From assembly GCF_001424425.1 (NCBI RefSeq), contig NZ_LMPT01000001.1, positions 608,137-672,136 of the forward strand: DNA of 64,000 nucleotides. Direction: 5' to 3'. Below the pieces are notes generated by a model. It did not search any database. It saw only the letters and a program-made list of their open reading frames with translations, and was not told the DNA's origin. The position numbers and the translations under genes are program-made. Positions 53,120 to 62,674 of this stretch are shown piece after piece (the stretch's first letter is position 1; each line of letters opens with the position of its first letter). Origin of the DNA: Acidovorax sp. Leaf191. Lineage in GTDB: Bacteria; Pseudomonadota; Gammaproteobacteria; Burkholderiales; Burkholderiaceae_C.

Positions 53120-53734
53120 TCAGGACGGCCGGGTGTCCGCGAAGCTCGGGCGCAGCATGAGCTTGTCGAGCAGCTTGGCGAGGTTGGGGTACTCGCCGCG
53201 CCAGGCGATCTCGGGGAAGCGGAACTCGAGCCAGCCCAGGGCGCAGCCGACGGCGATGTCCGACAGGCTCAGGTGGATGCCGCTGCAAAACGGCTTGTCG
53301 CCCAGGCCCTGGCTCATGGACTTCAAGCTGTCGTTCACCTTGCGCAGCTGGCGGTCGATCCAGGCCTGGCTGCGCTCGCTGTCCTTGCGGTGGGCCCAGG
53401 TGGCTTCTAGGCGCGCCAGGATGGCGGCGTCCACCAGGCCATCGGCCAGGGCTTCCCAGGTCTTGACCTCGGCGCGCTCGCGGCCCTGGCTGGGGATGAG
53501 CTTGCCCACGGGCGAGAGGGTGTCGAGGTACTCCACGATCACGCGGGAGTCGAAGACGGCTTCTCCGCCTTCCATGACCAGGCAGGGCACCTTGCCCAGC
53601 GGGTTGGAGGTGGCAATGGTGGTGTCGTCCGCCCAGACGTTCTCTTGCACGAACTGGTAGTCGAGCTTTTTTTCCGCCATCACGACGCGCACCTTGCGGA
53701 CATAAGGGCTGGCAGTGGCTCCGATCAATTTCAT
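53120..53734 (-). CDS. Glutathione S-transferase
   Basis: 204 residues. Thioredoxin-like N-terminal domain with SPYVRKVRVVMAEK, the cis-Pro site NPLGKVPCLVMEGG and the glutathione-contacting FDSRVIVEYLD, then an all-helical C-terminal domain (LSLSDIAVGCALGWLEFRF). It conjugates or reduces electrophiles with glutathione; the exact substrate is unknown. ATG 53734 gives the family N terminus MKLIGATASPYVRKV. It is divergent from purB. Confidence 0.92.
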   Translation of the reverse strand: MKLIGATASPYVRKVRVVMAEKKLDYQFVQENVWADDTTIATSNPLGKVPCLVMEGGEAVFDSRVIVEYLDTLSPVGKLIPSQGRERAEVKTWEALADGLVDAAILARLEATWAHRKDSERSQAWIDRQLRKVNDSLKSMSQGLGDKPFCSGIHLSLSDIAVGCALGWLEFRFPEIAWRGEYPNLAKLLDKLMLRPSFADTRPS

Positions 53735-53758
53735 GGTGTGGCTTCCAGTGCGCGGTAG

Positions 53759-55246
<1,488 letters not shown>

Positions 55247-55282
55247 CCCCCTGCGGCGCTTTGCGCCTTCCCCCGCAGGGGG
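55247..55282 (+). terminator. C-run/G-run hairpin after purB
   Basis: CCCCCTGCGG ... CCGCAGGGGG arms with an inner GGCGC-TTT-GCGCC hairpin, starting at the base after the purB stop. The architecture is shared with the hairpin at 52257. It can form a cruciform or a terminator; no T run follows. Confidence 0.65.
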
Positions 55283-55378
55283 ACGCACCCTGTGGCCTGG
55301 CGGAGCCAGTTCCACGCTGCGCTGGTTTGGGCAGTGTGCATAAGTGGCAGCTGCCGAGTCGCGGTGCGCATCTGTTTT

Positions 55379-55440
55379 TTCAAGCCTTTTTGGCCTCCAC
55401 CGCTTGATAGGTAAGCGGCGGAAGCTATGACATTTATAGC
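55379..55440 (-). repeat. Comamonadaceae-type hairpin repeat, copy 6
   Basis: TTCAAGCCTTTTTGGCCTCC, then ACCGCTTGATAGGTAAGCGG and CGGAAGCTATGACATTTATAGC: the reverse-orientation element. It ends nine bases before the yaeQ ATG, so it forms the 5' leader of that gene. Confidence 0.8.
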
Positions 55441-55448
55441 AAGGCCCC

Positions 55449-56009
55449 ATGGCAATCAAATCCACGATCTTCAAGGCGCATCTCTCGATCGCCGACATCG
55501 ACCACGGCTACTACGCCGACCACGCGCTCACCCTGGCCCGCCACCCCAGCGAAACCGACGAGCGCATGATGATCCGTCTGGTGGCCCTGGCCATCCAGGC
55601 CCACCAGCTCAACGACCTGTGCAAGGGCGACGGCACGCTGACCTTCGGCGCGGGGCTGTCCGACCCGGACGATCCCGATGCATCGCTGACCGACTTCACG
55701 GGCCGCAAGCGCGTGTGGATCGAAGTGGGCCAGCCGGAAGACAAGCCGCTCACCAAGGCCTGCAGCAAGTCCGACGCGGTGATCGTCTACTGCTTTCACC
55801 ATGCGGCCGAGGTGTGGTGGCGGGGCATCGAGACCAAGCTGTCTCGCCTGGAAAAACTGCAGGTCTGGCGCATACCCACCGAGGCATCCCAGGCGCTGGC
55901 CCAGTTGGCCGAGCGCAGCATGCAGCTGCAGGCCACGGTGCAGGAGGGCGCGATCACCCTGAGCAGCAACCAGGGCAGCGTGCACGTGGAGCCCGTGCGC
56001 TGGAAGTGA
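55449..56009 (+). CDS. yaeQ: YaeQ family protein
   Basis: 186 residues, the usual YaeQ length. Conserved features: MAIKSTIFKAHLSIADIDHG, YYADHALTLARHPSETDERM, WIEVGQPEDKPLTKACSKSD, VWRIPTEASQALAQLAERSM. The fold is related to the PD-(D/E)XK nuclease superfamily; a physiological role has not been settled. The leader is made from a hairpin repeat, and the ribosome site is weak (CAAGG). Confidence 0.93.
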   Translation: MAIKSTIFKAHLSIADIDHGYYADHALTLARHPSETDERMMIRLVALAIQAHQLNDLCKGDGTLTFGAGLSDPDDPDASLTDFTGRKRVWIEVGQPEDKPLTKACSKSDAVIVYCFHHAAEVWWRGIETKLSRLEKLQVWRIPTEASQALAQLAERSMQLQATVQEGAITLSSNQGSVHVEPVRWK

Positions 56010-56050
56010 TGCCGGATTCCAGGATTCAGCGTTCAGTAGTAGGGAAAAAG

Positions 56051-56101
56051 GCAGCTACCGCATGATAGGCGGGCGCTGGCCGCTATTAATTTGATAGTAA
56101 T
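56051..56101 (-). repeat. Comamonadaceae-type hairpin repeat, copy 7 (degenerate)
   Basis: GGCAGCTACCGCATGATAGG, then CGGGCGCTGGCCGCTATTAA and TTTGATAGTAA. It lies in the convergent gap after yaeQ and is rearranged relative to the other copies. Confidence 0.6.
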
Positions 56102-56102
56102 T

Positions 56103-56132
56103 GCATCGCATCGCATCGCATCGCATCGCATT
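56103..56132. repeat. Pentanucleotide microsatellite (GCATC)n
   Basis: Five perfect GCATC units plus one GCATT, 30 bases, between the convergent yaeQ and DUF2007 genes and directly next to hairpin repeat copy 7. It is outside any gene I would call. Confidence 0.9.
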
Positions 56133-56168
56133 CAGCTGCGCTGAATTGCTTCGCTGTGGCGGTGCCGG

Positions 56169-56474
56169 TCATTCGCGCGGCATGAGCGCGCCGCATTGCC
56201 AGCACTGCTCGAAACCGCCCTCCACCATCTCGCCACAGCGGCAGTCCCAGCGGCGCTGGGGCAGCTCCTCCAGTGCCTGGAGCAGACTGCGGGCAGGGGT
56301 GGCGTGTCCGTCGTACTCCAGCCAGATCTCGGGCAGGCACTGGTCGGGCGGCAGGTGACCCGCTGCGGCGCCCAGGTACTGGCGCTGTACCGACGCCGCC
56401 ATGCCCGCCTCGCACAGCAGGTCTGCCCAGAGCGTGGCAATCGCGATGTTCGGGGCTTGGGTCAGGCGCAGCAT
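56169..56474 (-). CDS. DUF2007-type small protein with C-terminal zinc ribbon
   Basis: 101 residues. The N-terminal signal-transducing-like DUF2007 fold (MLRLTQAPNIAIATLWADLL, CEAGMAASVQRQYLGAAAG, LPEIWLEYDGHATPARSLLQ) is followed by a cysteine motif CRCGEMVEGGFEQCWQCG, which looks like a zinc ribbon. Probably cytoplasmic. ATG 56474 is chosen because upstream codons are low-complexity. The next gene upstream on the strand, also with a Cys motif, is about 150 bases away. No specific function is known. Confidence 0.8.
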   Translation of the reverse strand: MLRLTQAPNIAIATLWADLLCEAGMAASVQRQYLGAAAGHLPPDQCLPEIWLEYDGHATPARSLLQALEELPQRRWDCRCGEMVEGGFEQCWQCGALMPRE

Positions 56475-56622
56475 GGGCCCACCATAGCGGTTTGCTCCCG
56501 TGGCGTACAGCCCTGCGGCCTCTTCCGTTGCCCCTGCCGCTCCTGTTCCCCTGCGTGTTGCACGTTCAGCGGGTCGTGCAGGACTGACAGCCAGGGTGAC
56601 AGCAGCCGACCGCCAGCCTTCT

Positions 56623-57069
56623 TCAGGAGGCGGCCTCGGCAGCAGCAGCGGACCGGGTTGACGCGCCTTCGGCCGCACGCTCCGCGTACCGGTTGAAGCG
56701 CCAGGCCGAGTGCTCCAGCGTGATGCGCCGCCACACTACGCGCTTTTGCGCCGGCGTGAATGCGGGCCAGAACTGCACTTCGTCAAACGTGCGCCCGCAA
56801 CCTTTGCACAGGTCATCGCCCTGGCTGGTGGAGCAGATGGCAATGCACGGCGTATCGGGCGTGGTGTCGTACCAGGCCTGCCATGCGGCCTGGGCCTCGG
56901 TGGTCACGGCCGCTTCGTCGACCTCGTCCTCGCGCCGGAACACCATGAGCGCGTACAGCTCGCCCAGGGCGCGGATCTCCGGCGCCAGACTCACGCCATC
57001 GGGCGACGGGCGGCACCTCCGCCAATGGTTGATCGCAGCTTCGATGTCGGTGATGTGGAGAACGGCCAT
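56623..57069 (-). CDS. DUF3717/DUF1289 protein
   Basis: 148 residues. The N-terminal DUF3717 helix block (ITDIEAAINHWRRCRPSPDG) is joined to a C-terminal DUF1289 cysteine motif (TPCIAICSTSQGDDLCKGCG, RTFDEVQFW). DUF1289 proteins are small Fe-S or zinc proteins of unknown role, common in proteobacteria. The tail is Ala-rich. The start ATG 57069 follows GGAG-like sequence on the minus strand. The Mn riboswitch region lies upstream in the opposite direction. Confidence 0.88.
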   Translation of the reverse strand: MAVLHITDIEAAINHWRRCRPSPDGVSLAPEIRALGELYALMVFRREDEVDEAAVTTEAQAAWQAWYDTTPDTPCIAICSTSQGDDLCKGCGRTFDEVQFWPAFTPAQKRVVWRRITLEHSAWRFNRYAERAAEGASTRSAAAAEAAS

Positions 57070-57236
57070 GGAGAAAGATCAGAAGGGGCTGGATCATAGC
57101 TGCCCGCCCCCGGGCCTCCTGCCAGCGGTGTTATTTGCCTGCCGCGGGCGCACTGGCAGAGATTCCGGGGTACCGCTGTACGCATTAACCACAACGAGCC
57201 GCCCTTGCGCGCAAGCGCTGGCGATGTTCCAATCGC

Positions 57237-57425
57237 AGCTTCGAAGGGGAGTAGCTCCCGACTTGCCACCCGGCACGGCCAGACACCTGGTCCTGGGGGT
57301 GGCGAGGCATCGGAACCGTCGTCAGTACGAAGCGCGCACCGCGCTTCCGGCGGTCCGGGCCAGGCGCACTCACCATGCTCCGGGCTGAGCAAGACCTTTG
57401 ATGGGCCCTGCACAGGGCTGATCAA
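57237..57425 (+). ncRNA. yybP-ykoY manganese riboswitch
   Basis: The two defining conserved loops are present: GGGGAGTAGC at 57246-57255 and ACCTTTGAT at 57394-57402, with the flanking helices CGAAG/ (5') and GGGCCC downstream. The element sits 5' of a TerC-family gene, the classic target. Downstream, GATCAAGG (57420) can pair with CCTTGATC (57464), and CCGTCC (57428) with GGACGG (57498), giving mutually exclusive structures before the AGAGGAA ribosome site. High Mn2+ is expected to switch on terC. The insert between the two loops is longer than in compact examples. Confidence 0.88.
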
Positions 57426-57562
57426 GGCCGTCCTTCGCATATCCATGCCCTTCTCGGGCGCGCCCTTGATCCTCTCATCGCAGGCCCTCTATCCCTTGGA
57501 CGGACTCGGCGCTACAGTGGCACCGGGATCCTCCTTTCGCGCGCATTGATACAGAGGAATTT

Positions 57563-58297
57563 ATGGACTTTTTGGCTTCGCCCGAATTCTGGATCGCCCT
57601 GGGGCAGATCATCATCATCGACATCCTGCTCGGGGGCGACAACGCGGTGGTCATTGCGCTGGCCTGCCGCAAGCTGCCGCCCGCCCAGCGCACCAAGGGC
57701 ATCATCTGGGGCACCGCCGGTGCCATCATCCTGCGCGTGATCCTGATCGCCTTCGCGATGACACTGCTGGCGCTGCCGTTCCTCAAGTTCGTGGGCGCGC
57801 TGCTGCTGGTCTGGATCGGCATCAAGCTGCTGGCCCCCGATGAAGACGGCCACGGCGACGTGCAGGGCAGCGACAAGCTGCTGGCCGCCATCAAGACCAT
57901 CATCGTGGCCGACCTGGTCATGAGCGTCGACAACGTCATCGCCATCGCCGGCGCCGCCCAGAATGCGGGCGAACACTCGTTCCTGCTCGTGGTGCTGGGC
58001 CTGCTCATCTCCATCCCGATCATCGTCTGGGGCAGCCAGCTGGTCATCAAGCTCATGGAGCGCTTCCCCCTGATCATCACGGCCGGCGGCATGCTGCTGG
58101 GCTGGATCGCTGGCGGCATGCTGGTCACTGACCCCGTGTTCGCCAACCCCGACAAGTGGCAGTGGATGGTCAAGCTGCCGCAGACGGACCTGATCCGCTA
58201 TGGTGCGAGCGTGGCAGGTGCACTGCTCGTCCTGGCAGCCGGCAAGTTCGTCCTGTCGCGCCGCGCAGCCGCCGCGCCTGCCGAGCAGCAAGGCTGA
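57563..58297 (+). CDS. TerC-family membrane protein, likely Mn2+ exporter
   Basis: 244 residues, seven or so helices. Both half-motifs with membrane aspartates are seen: LLGGDNAVVIALACRKLP and LVMSVDNVIAIAGAAQNAG. Such proteins (Alx/MntP-like, YoaE-like TerC) export manganese in several bacteria. ATG 57563 follows AGAGGAA. The upstream Mn riboswitch is direct evidence for control by, and probably transport of, manganese. It is followed after 90 bases by an orphan gene. Confidence 0.92.
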   Translation: MDFLASPEFWIALGQIIIIDILLGGDNAVVIALACRKLPPAQRTKGIIWGTAGAIILRVILIAFAMTLLALPFLKFVGALLLVWIGIKLLAPDEDGHGDVQGSDKLLAAIKTIIVADLVMSVDNVIAIAGAAQNAGEHSFLLVVLGLLISIPIIVWGSQLVIKLMERFPLIITAGGMLLGWIAGGMLVTDPVFANPDKWQWMVKLPQTDLIRYGASVAGALLVLAAGKFVLSRRAAAAPAEQQG

Positions 58298-58387
58298 TCG
58301 CCAGGCGCTATCGGGCGCTCTTTGGAATCGACCCGGGGCCTGGGGGCATGTCGCCCTCCGGGCCTTTGGCTCTCAACAGGAGATGGT

Positions 58388-58846
58388 ATGGACAGAGTCA
58401 TCGTGTATGTGGACGACGCGGCATACGCCGAACAGGTGCTGGCGCCGTTGTTTGCCCGGGATGCCACGAAGCATACCCAGTGGGTGCTGGTCGCCTGCGC
58501 TCCCCGCATGACCCACCGCATCAGCAAATGGGTGAGCCACAGCGCGCGCGAGAACTGGCGCGCCAAGTGGGCCGACAAATTGTTCTCGCAGATCCTGCCC
58601 GCGCTGCGGGCGCCCGCGAGCAGCGTGACCACCGTGGTGGCCAAGGGCCCGCTGGTGGAGCTGACCGAGCAGCTGCAGGCAGCCCAGCCGTCCGCGGCCC
58701 AGGTGGTGGACGCCCGCCGGCCCAAGTCCGACACCCCCGAAGCGCAGGCCGCCGCAGGCCGCCGCTGGTCGTCGCCGCGGCCGGGCACGCTGCTGGGCAG
58801 CCTGCTCACCGGCTTTGGCGCCCTGTGGGTGCTGGCACTGGAGTAA
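58388..58846 (+). CDS. Hypothetical protein, USP-like N terminus and hydrophobic C terminus
   Basis: 152 residues. The N-terminal region (MDRVIVYVDDAAYAEQVLAP, HTQWVLVACAPRMTHRIS) looks like the first strands and helices of a universal-stress/nucleotide-binding fold. A Pro/Ala linker leads to a hydrophobic C-terminal segment (GTLLGSLLTGFGALWVLALE) that could anchor it in the membrane. It follows the TerC gene, so it may share the Mn-controlled transcript. I do not recognise a named family. ATG 58388 follows GGAGATGGT. Confidence 0.75.
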   Translation: MDRVIVYVDDAAYAEQVLAPLFARDATKHTQWVLVACAPRMTHRISKWVSHSARENWRAKWADKLFSQILPALRAPASSVTTVVAKGPLVELTEQLQAAQPSAAQVVDARRPKSDTPEAQAAAGRRWSSPRPGTLLGSLLTGFGALWVLALE

Positions 58847-58893
58847 AAAAAGTGCTGGACAGCCCGCTTCATGGCGCGGGTTGGCATGCTGAA

Positions 58894-58915
58894 AGGGCCC
58901 TCGCGGGCCCTTTTT
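58894..58915. terminator. Intrinsic terminator after the terC unit
   Basis: AAAGGGCCC-TCGC-GGGCCCTTTTT: a perfect stem, tetraloop and T5 run, with an A3 on the other side so it can work weakly in reverse. It ends the terC/orphan-gene transcript. Confidence 0.88.
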
Positions 58916-58946
58916 CGTTGTGGCTGGCCGGTGCTATTCTTTGGCC

Positions 58947-59300
58947 ATGAAACTTCTTCTCAAATGGCTGCTGAGCGCAGCGTCGCTGCTGTTCGTGGCC
59001 TACATCTACAGCGGGGTCGAGGTGAAAAGCTTCACGTCGGCCCTGATCGCGGCTTTCGTCATCGGGCTGTTCAACGTGGTCCTGCGGCCCGTGCTGGTGG
59101 TGCTGACCCTGCCGGTCACCGTCGTCACGCTGGGGCTCTTCCTGTTCGTCATCAACGCGCTGATGTTCTGGGCCGCCGCGGCCGTGCTGGACGGCTTCCA
59201 CGTGCAGGGCTTTGCAGCCGCCCTCATCGGGTCGCTGATCTACACCGTCCTGGGTGTTCTGATCGAGTCAGCGCTCGGCGGCCTGTTCTCGAAGAAGTAG
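58947..59300 (+). CDS. Phage-holin-superfamily-IV-like membrane protein
   Basis: 117 residues, four transmembrane helices: LLKWLLSAASLLFVAYIYSG, LIAAFVIGLFNVVLRPVLVV, LPVTVVTLGLFLFVINALMF, AALIGSLIYTVLGVLIESAL. It matches the widespread four-helix family (YvlD/holin IV, PF04020), usually chromosomal and not phage-linked. Function unknown. Its last 33 bases overlap the 3' end of the convergent M48 protease gene. Confidence 0.88.
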   Translation: MKLLLKWLLSAASLLFVAYIYSGVEVKSFTSALIAAFVIGLFNVVLRPVLVVLTLPVTVVTLGLFLFVINALMFWAAAAVLDGFHVQGFAAALIGSLIYTVLGVLIESALGGLFSKK

Positions 59301-60818
59301 CTCCACCGCGCGCAGCCGCGTGTCGATGATGGACGCTTCGATGTGGTCCACCTGCGGCCCGCCGCGCCGTGCCAGATCCTGCCCGGCCTTGAACCGGTCC
59401 ACCGCCGCCGCATAGTCATAGCGGGCGGCGTGGGCCTCGGCTTCGGCACGCACGGCGCGCAGCGGCTGGCCCTGTGCCTGCCAGCTCGACGCCAGCAACT
59501 GCCACACTGTGGCATCCCGGGGGTGCGTGGCCACCCAGGTCTGCAGCGCGCCCGTGCCCTCGGCAGCGCGCCCGAGCCGCAGCAGGGCCTGGGTGCGCAG
59601 GGCCAGGTCCGGGCGGCGTGGCGCGCCTTGCTCGGCGGGCAGCGCATTCAAAGCCGCGGCGGCGTCGCCCGCGGCCAGTTCGATTTCAGCGCTCAGCAAG
59701 CGGGCCAGCCGATGGGCAGCGGGGTCGTTGCGGGCCAGTTCGTCCAGCTTCCTGGCCGCCGAGCGCGCACCCTGCGCATCCCGCAGTTGGTTGCTGCCAA
59801 GGGCTGCCGCATACAGCACGGCAGCGCGGCGGTTGGCCGGCAGCGAGGCAAATCCCGTGCCCTGAGGCTCGGCCACCCACTGGCGCAGCGTGTCGACCCC
59901 GGGGTTGGACAGCACCCGCGCACGCGCTGCCACCATCGCGTGCTCCATCGTGCCCGCCGGCGCCGCTGTGGGCGCAGCCGCCGCGCCGGGCGGCATGCGC
60001 GAGTGCATGTCTGCCATGCGCTCGCTGGTCAGCGGATGGCTGCGCAGATAGGGCCAGGAACCGTTGTCGTTCAAGCGGTTGGCCTGCTGGAGCTTCTCGA
60101 ACATGCTCACGAAACCCTGGGGCGCAAACCCGGCCGGCGCCATCAGTCCGTAGCCGATCCGGTCCGCCTCGCGCTCCATGTCGCGCGAGAAATTCAGCTG
60201 GTTCTGCATGGCCAGCGCCTGCCCGCCGACCACCAGGGCCTGCGTCGCGCCCGGGTTCTTGCTGGCCGCCAGCGCGCCAAGGATCATCGCCCCCAGGAGC
60301 AGGGGCGTCTGCTTGCTTTGCTGAGTGATCAGGCGGGAGATATGGCGCTGCGTGACATGGCTGAGCTCATGGGCCAGCACCGAAGCCAGCTCGTCGCGCG
60401 TGGTGACGACCCCGATGAGGCCCAGGTGGACCCCCAGGTAGCCGCCGGGCAGCGCAAACGCGTTCACTGTACGGTCGCGCCCGAGCAGAATCTCCCACGC
60501 AAAGCGCTCGTCCAGCTCCGGCGAGAGCTCGCCACGGGCTTTGGCAGCTGCCACCAGCGGCTGCCAGATGCCCTGGACATAGTCGCCCACCACGGGGTCG
60601 TCGATGTAGTCGGGGTCGCGGTAAAGCTCGCGGATAATGCGGTCACCCAGCCGGCGCTCTGCGCTGGTGGTGAGGTCGCTGGAGTCGCCGAGGGTGGGTA
60701 GGCCTGTCTGGGCGCCTGCAGGCGAAACGCTGGCGGCGGTGCCCAGCGCTATCAAAATAGAAGCTGCTAGTGACCTGCTGGCAAGCGCCAACGGCTTGAA
60801 AATCTTGAAGTCTTGCAT
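59268..60818 (-). CDS. M48 family metalloprotease with TPR-like tail (BepA-like)
   Basis: 516 residues. Signal peptide, then an M48 peptidase domain: zinc motif HELSH (VLAHELSHVTQRHISR) and the third ligand in MEREADRIGYGLM, with NAFALPGGYLGVHLGLIGV before it. The C-terminal half is helical repeats (AALYA/RKLDELARNDPAAHRL..., VWQLLASSWQAQGQ). BepA-type proteases oversee outer-membrane protein assembly in the periplasm. ATG 60818 (MQDFKIFKPLALASRSLAAS) starts a proper signal peptide; 60872 is an alternative. The signal-peptide codons come from hairpin repeat copy 8. Divergent from moaC. Confidence 0.9.
   Translation of the reverse strand: MQDFKIFKPLALASRSLAASILIALGTAASVSPAGAQTGLPTLGDSSDLTTSAERRLGDRIIRELYRDPDYIDDPVVGDYVQGIWQPLVAAAKARGELSPELDERFAWEILLGRDRTVNAFALPGGYLGVHLGLIGVVTTRDELASVLAHELSHVTQRHISRLITQQSKQTPLLLGAMILGALAASKNPGATQALVVGGQALAMQNQLNFSRDMEREADRIGYGLMAPAGFAPQGFVSMFEKLQQANRLNDNGSWPYLRSHPLTSERMADMHSRMPPGAAAAPTAAPAGTMEHAMVAARARVLSNPGVDTLRQWVAEPQGTGFASLPANRRAAVLYAAALGSNQLRDAQGARSAARKLDELARNDPAAHRLARLLSAEIELAAGDAAAALNALPAEQGAPRRPDLALRTQALLRLGRAAEGTGALQTWVATHPRDATVWQLLASSWQAQGQPLRAVRAEAEAHAARYDYAAAVDRFKAGQDLARRGGPQVDHIEASIIDTRLRAVELLLREQAAER
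60746..60808 (+). repeat. Comamonadaceae-type hairpin repeat, copy 8, encoding a signal peptide
   Basis: GCTATCAAAATAGAAGCTGC, then TAGTGACCTGCTGGCAAGCG and CCAACGGCTTGAAAATCTTG. It overlaps codons 4-24 of the M48 protease gene (on the other strand) and encodes most of its hydrophobic signal segment. Confidence 0.75.
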
Positions 60819-60941
60819 CGAGAGGGTCGGCGGGCTGGGGCGCGTATCCCGCGCCCATGAGCGGTTCCACATGCATCGTATGATGCCCTGAACCACTGAA
60901 TGTTTCGCCACGCGCGCCGTAACTATCGCAACACTCGAGAT

Positions 60942-61430
60942 ATGACCTCCCTGACCCACTTTGACGATCAAGGCCAAGCCCATATGGTGGATGTTGGCGC
61001 CAAGCCCGCCACGCACCGCATCGCGGTGGCATCGGGCCGTATCGAAATGCTGCCTGCCACTCTGGGACTCATTCAAGCAGGTACATCCAAGAAAGGGGAT
61101 GTCCTTGGTGTGGCGCGAATTTCAGGTATACAAGCCGCCAAGAAGACCAGCGATCTCATTCCACTGTGCCATCAGGTGGCCTTGACCCGCGTTTCTATTG
61201 ATTTCGAAACCGCCAATGCGCAACGACCAGAAGCAGTGGGCGTCATTTGTACGGCAACCGTGGAGACTATCAGTCCAACAGGTGTGGAAATGGAGGCACT
61301 TGTAGCGGTGCAGTTGGCGTTGCTCACTGTCTACGATATGTGCAAGGCTGTGGATCGGGGCATGTCGATACATGACGTACGGGTCATGAGCAAACATGGC
61401 GGAAAATCGGGGAGCTTTTCCGTAGTTTAG
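60942..61430 (+). CDS. moaC: Cyclic pyranopterin monophosphate synthase
   Basis: 162 residues, normal MoaC length. Conserved: [81 protein letters not shown]. It converts the cyclic GTP product to cyclic pyranopterin monophosphate in molybdenum cofactor synthesis. ATG 60942 is used; an upstream start at 60900 adds a poor extension. Base composition becomes less GC-rich along the gene toward the pilin locus. No other moa genes are adjacent. Confidence 0.95.
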   Translation: MTSLTHFDDQGQAHMVDVGAKPATHRIAVASGRIEMLPATLGLIQAGTSKKGDVLGVARISGIQAAKKTSDLIPLCHQVALTRVSIDFETANAQRPEAVGVICTATVETISPTGVEMEALVAVQLALLTVYDMCKAVDRGMSIHDVRVMSKHGGKSGSFSVV

Positions 61431-61722
61431 GTGCGTCGTATGTGTATGACGAAGCAATTCGAACGCTCGGTCAGAAGGGTTTAGTCTATTTCAGCCAGCT
61501 GGATGTGTCGAGCTGTCTTACTAATAGCCTATGGCTCCCAAAGCAAGAGCACTTCCCGTTTTGTCCTGTGCGGCGAATTATATTCTGCCTTGACAACTCG
61601 TTGTGTTGGGACTTTTGGCGTTTACTAAAAATATTGTAATTAAAAATTATTTAATCACCACGCGGTAGCCGAGAATGCGATTCAGACGGCGCGGTAGAGT
61701 ATTTGAATTGCTTTCAAATAGC
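61431..61722. other. AT-rich convergent gap between moaC and pilin locus
   Basis: 292 bases, clearly less GC-rich than the rest of the window, with TAAAAATATTGTAATTAAAA near 61626-61645. It shows no convincing gene, tRNA or clear terminator. It marks the edge of the lower-GC pilin region. Confidence 0.5.
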
Positions 61723-62511
61723 TCACATTACCATGAATCCGTCGCCAGGTAAAAATCCTATTATTTTTGCGGATTGGTCCAGGACCGCTATCCAGTCCTG
61801 TCTGTGATGGACCGGCAAGAATAAGCATTCATTGACACTTATTCCTGCCTTTTTTGCGATGGTTGATGCCTCATCCATGACGTCTGGATAATGGGTAAGG
61901 AATTTTGCCAACGGTTTGGCCTTGGCTAACACCTTGCTCTGATAGTCCCTGTCATAAGGTATGTAAAATTCAGGGCGTTGCGAGTAATCTCGGCCTCCTT
62001 GCAAAGAGTCGAACATTACCATCTGCTTCTCGGTAGAGTCTTTTGGCTCGCGAATTCCCACAACGATTGGTCGCCGAAACCACTCGGGGCGAATTTTTTC
62101 TGGTAACGCTGCAAGGGACGGCCCAACTTCATGGCCTTGGTATTCTGGTTGTCCAACAACGTTGAAGCGATCTATCTCGTGTACCAGAAAAAGCGGACGT
62201 GCCTGATAAACGGTGTGAATCCCATAGCCCAACGCAAGAAGCTGAATGGCTGTCACTAGGGCTATATCGGTAATTATTTCTCGGCGTGGCTTTTGGGGGT
62301 TGAATATGACCAGTGTCAAAATGGGGCCGCATATCAGATCTGCAGTGATCAATATTGCAAAAAGACCCAGTCCGCCAGATAGCAGGCCGTATGGGTGCGG
62401 GTACCACATCAGAAACACTAGCGCAGCTATCGATCCCGCAATCACCGATGAGAATAACAAGTGTATCAGCGAAGCTTGAGCGGCTGCCCGCACTCGGGAA
62501 TAAAATGACAT
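61723..62511 (-). CDS. TfpZ/TfpX-like type IV pilin accessory protein
   Basis: About 262 residues. Three or four N-terminal helices (LIHLLFSSVIAGSIAALVFL; LGLFAILITADLICGPILTL; IALVTAIQLLALGYGIHTVY) are followed by a large soluble domain (RPLFLVHEIDRFNVVGQPEY ... PVHHRQDWIAVLDQSAKIIG). Accessory proteins of this kind are encoded beside particular pilin alleles and are needed for their stability or assembly. ATG 62511 is chosen; an upstream TTG at 62532 is possible. Third gene of the leftward pilin cluster; lower GC than the window average. Confidence 0.85.
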   Translation of the reverse strand: MSFYSRVRAAAQASLIHLLFSSVIAGSIAALVFLMWYPHPYGLLSGGLGLFAILITADLICGPILTLVIFNPQKPRREIITDIALVTAIQLLALGYGIHTVYQARPLFLVHEIDRFNVVGQPEYQGHEVGPSLAALPEKIRPEWFRRPIVVGIREPKDSTEKQMVMFDSLQGGRDYSQRPEFYIPYDRDYQSKVLAKAKPLAKFLTHYPDVMDEASTIAKKAGISVNECLFLPVHHRQDWIAVLDQSAKIIGFLPGDGFMVM

Positions 62512-62674
62512 ATTCTGAGGTTTGAGGATCAATACTCTTGTTGGTATTTCTCTGGCTGTGCTGTTGATATTTGCAATGCCATTATTTTAATCAATTTCCC
62601 CAAACTGAGCAAATGTCAGTTCCCCGACAAGCTGGAGCAATAGGTGGATGCAAAATCGGCGCTGGGAGATGACT

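Noticed and set aside
58947-59300. Holin-like protein as a prophage remnant
   Set aside because: This four-helix family is common on bacterial chromosomes, and no other phage genes are nearby.
61431-61722. Possible tRNA or attachment site at the edge of the low-GC pilin region
   Set aside because: No cloverleaf or matching direct repeat could be found by eye.
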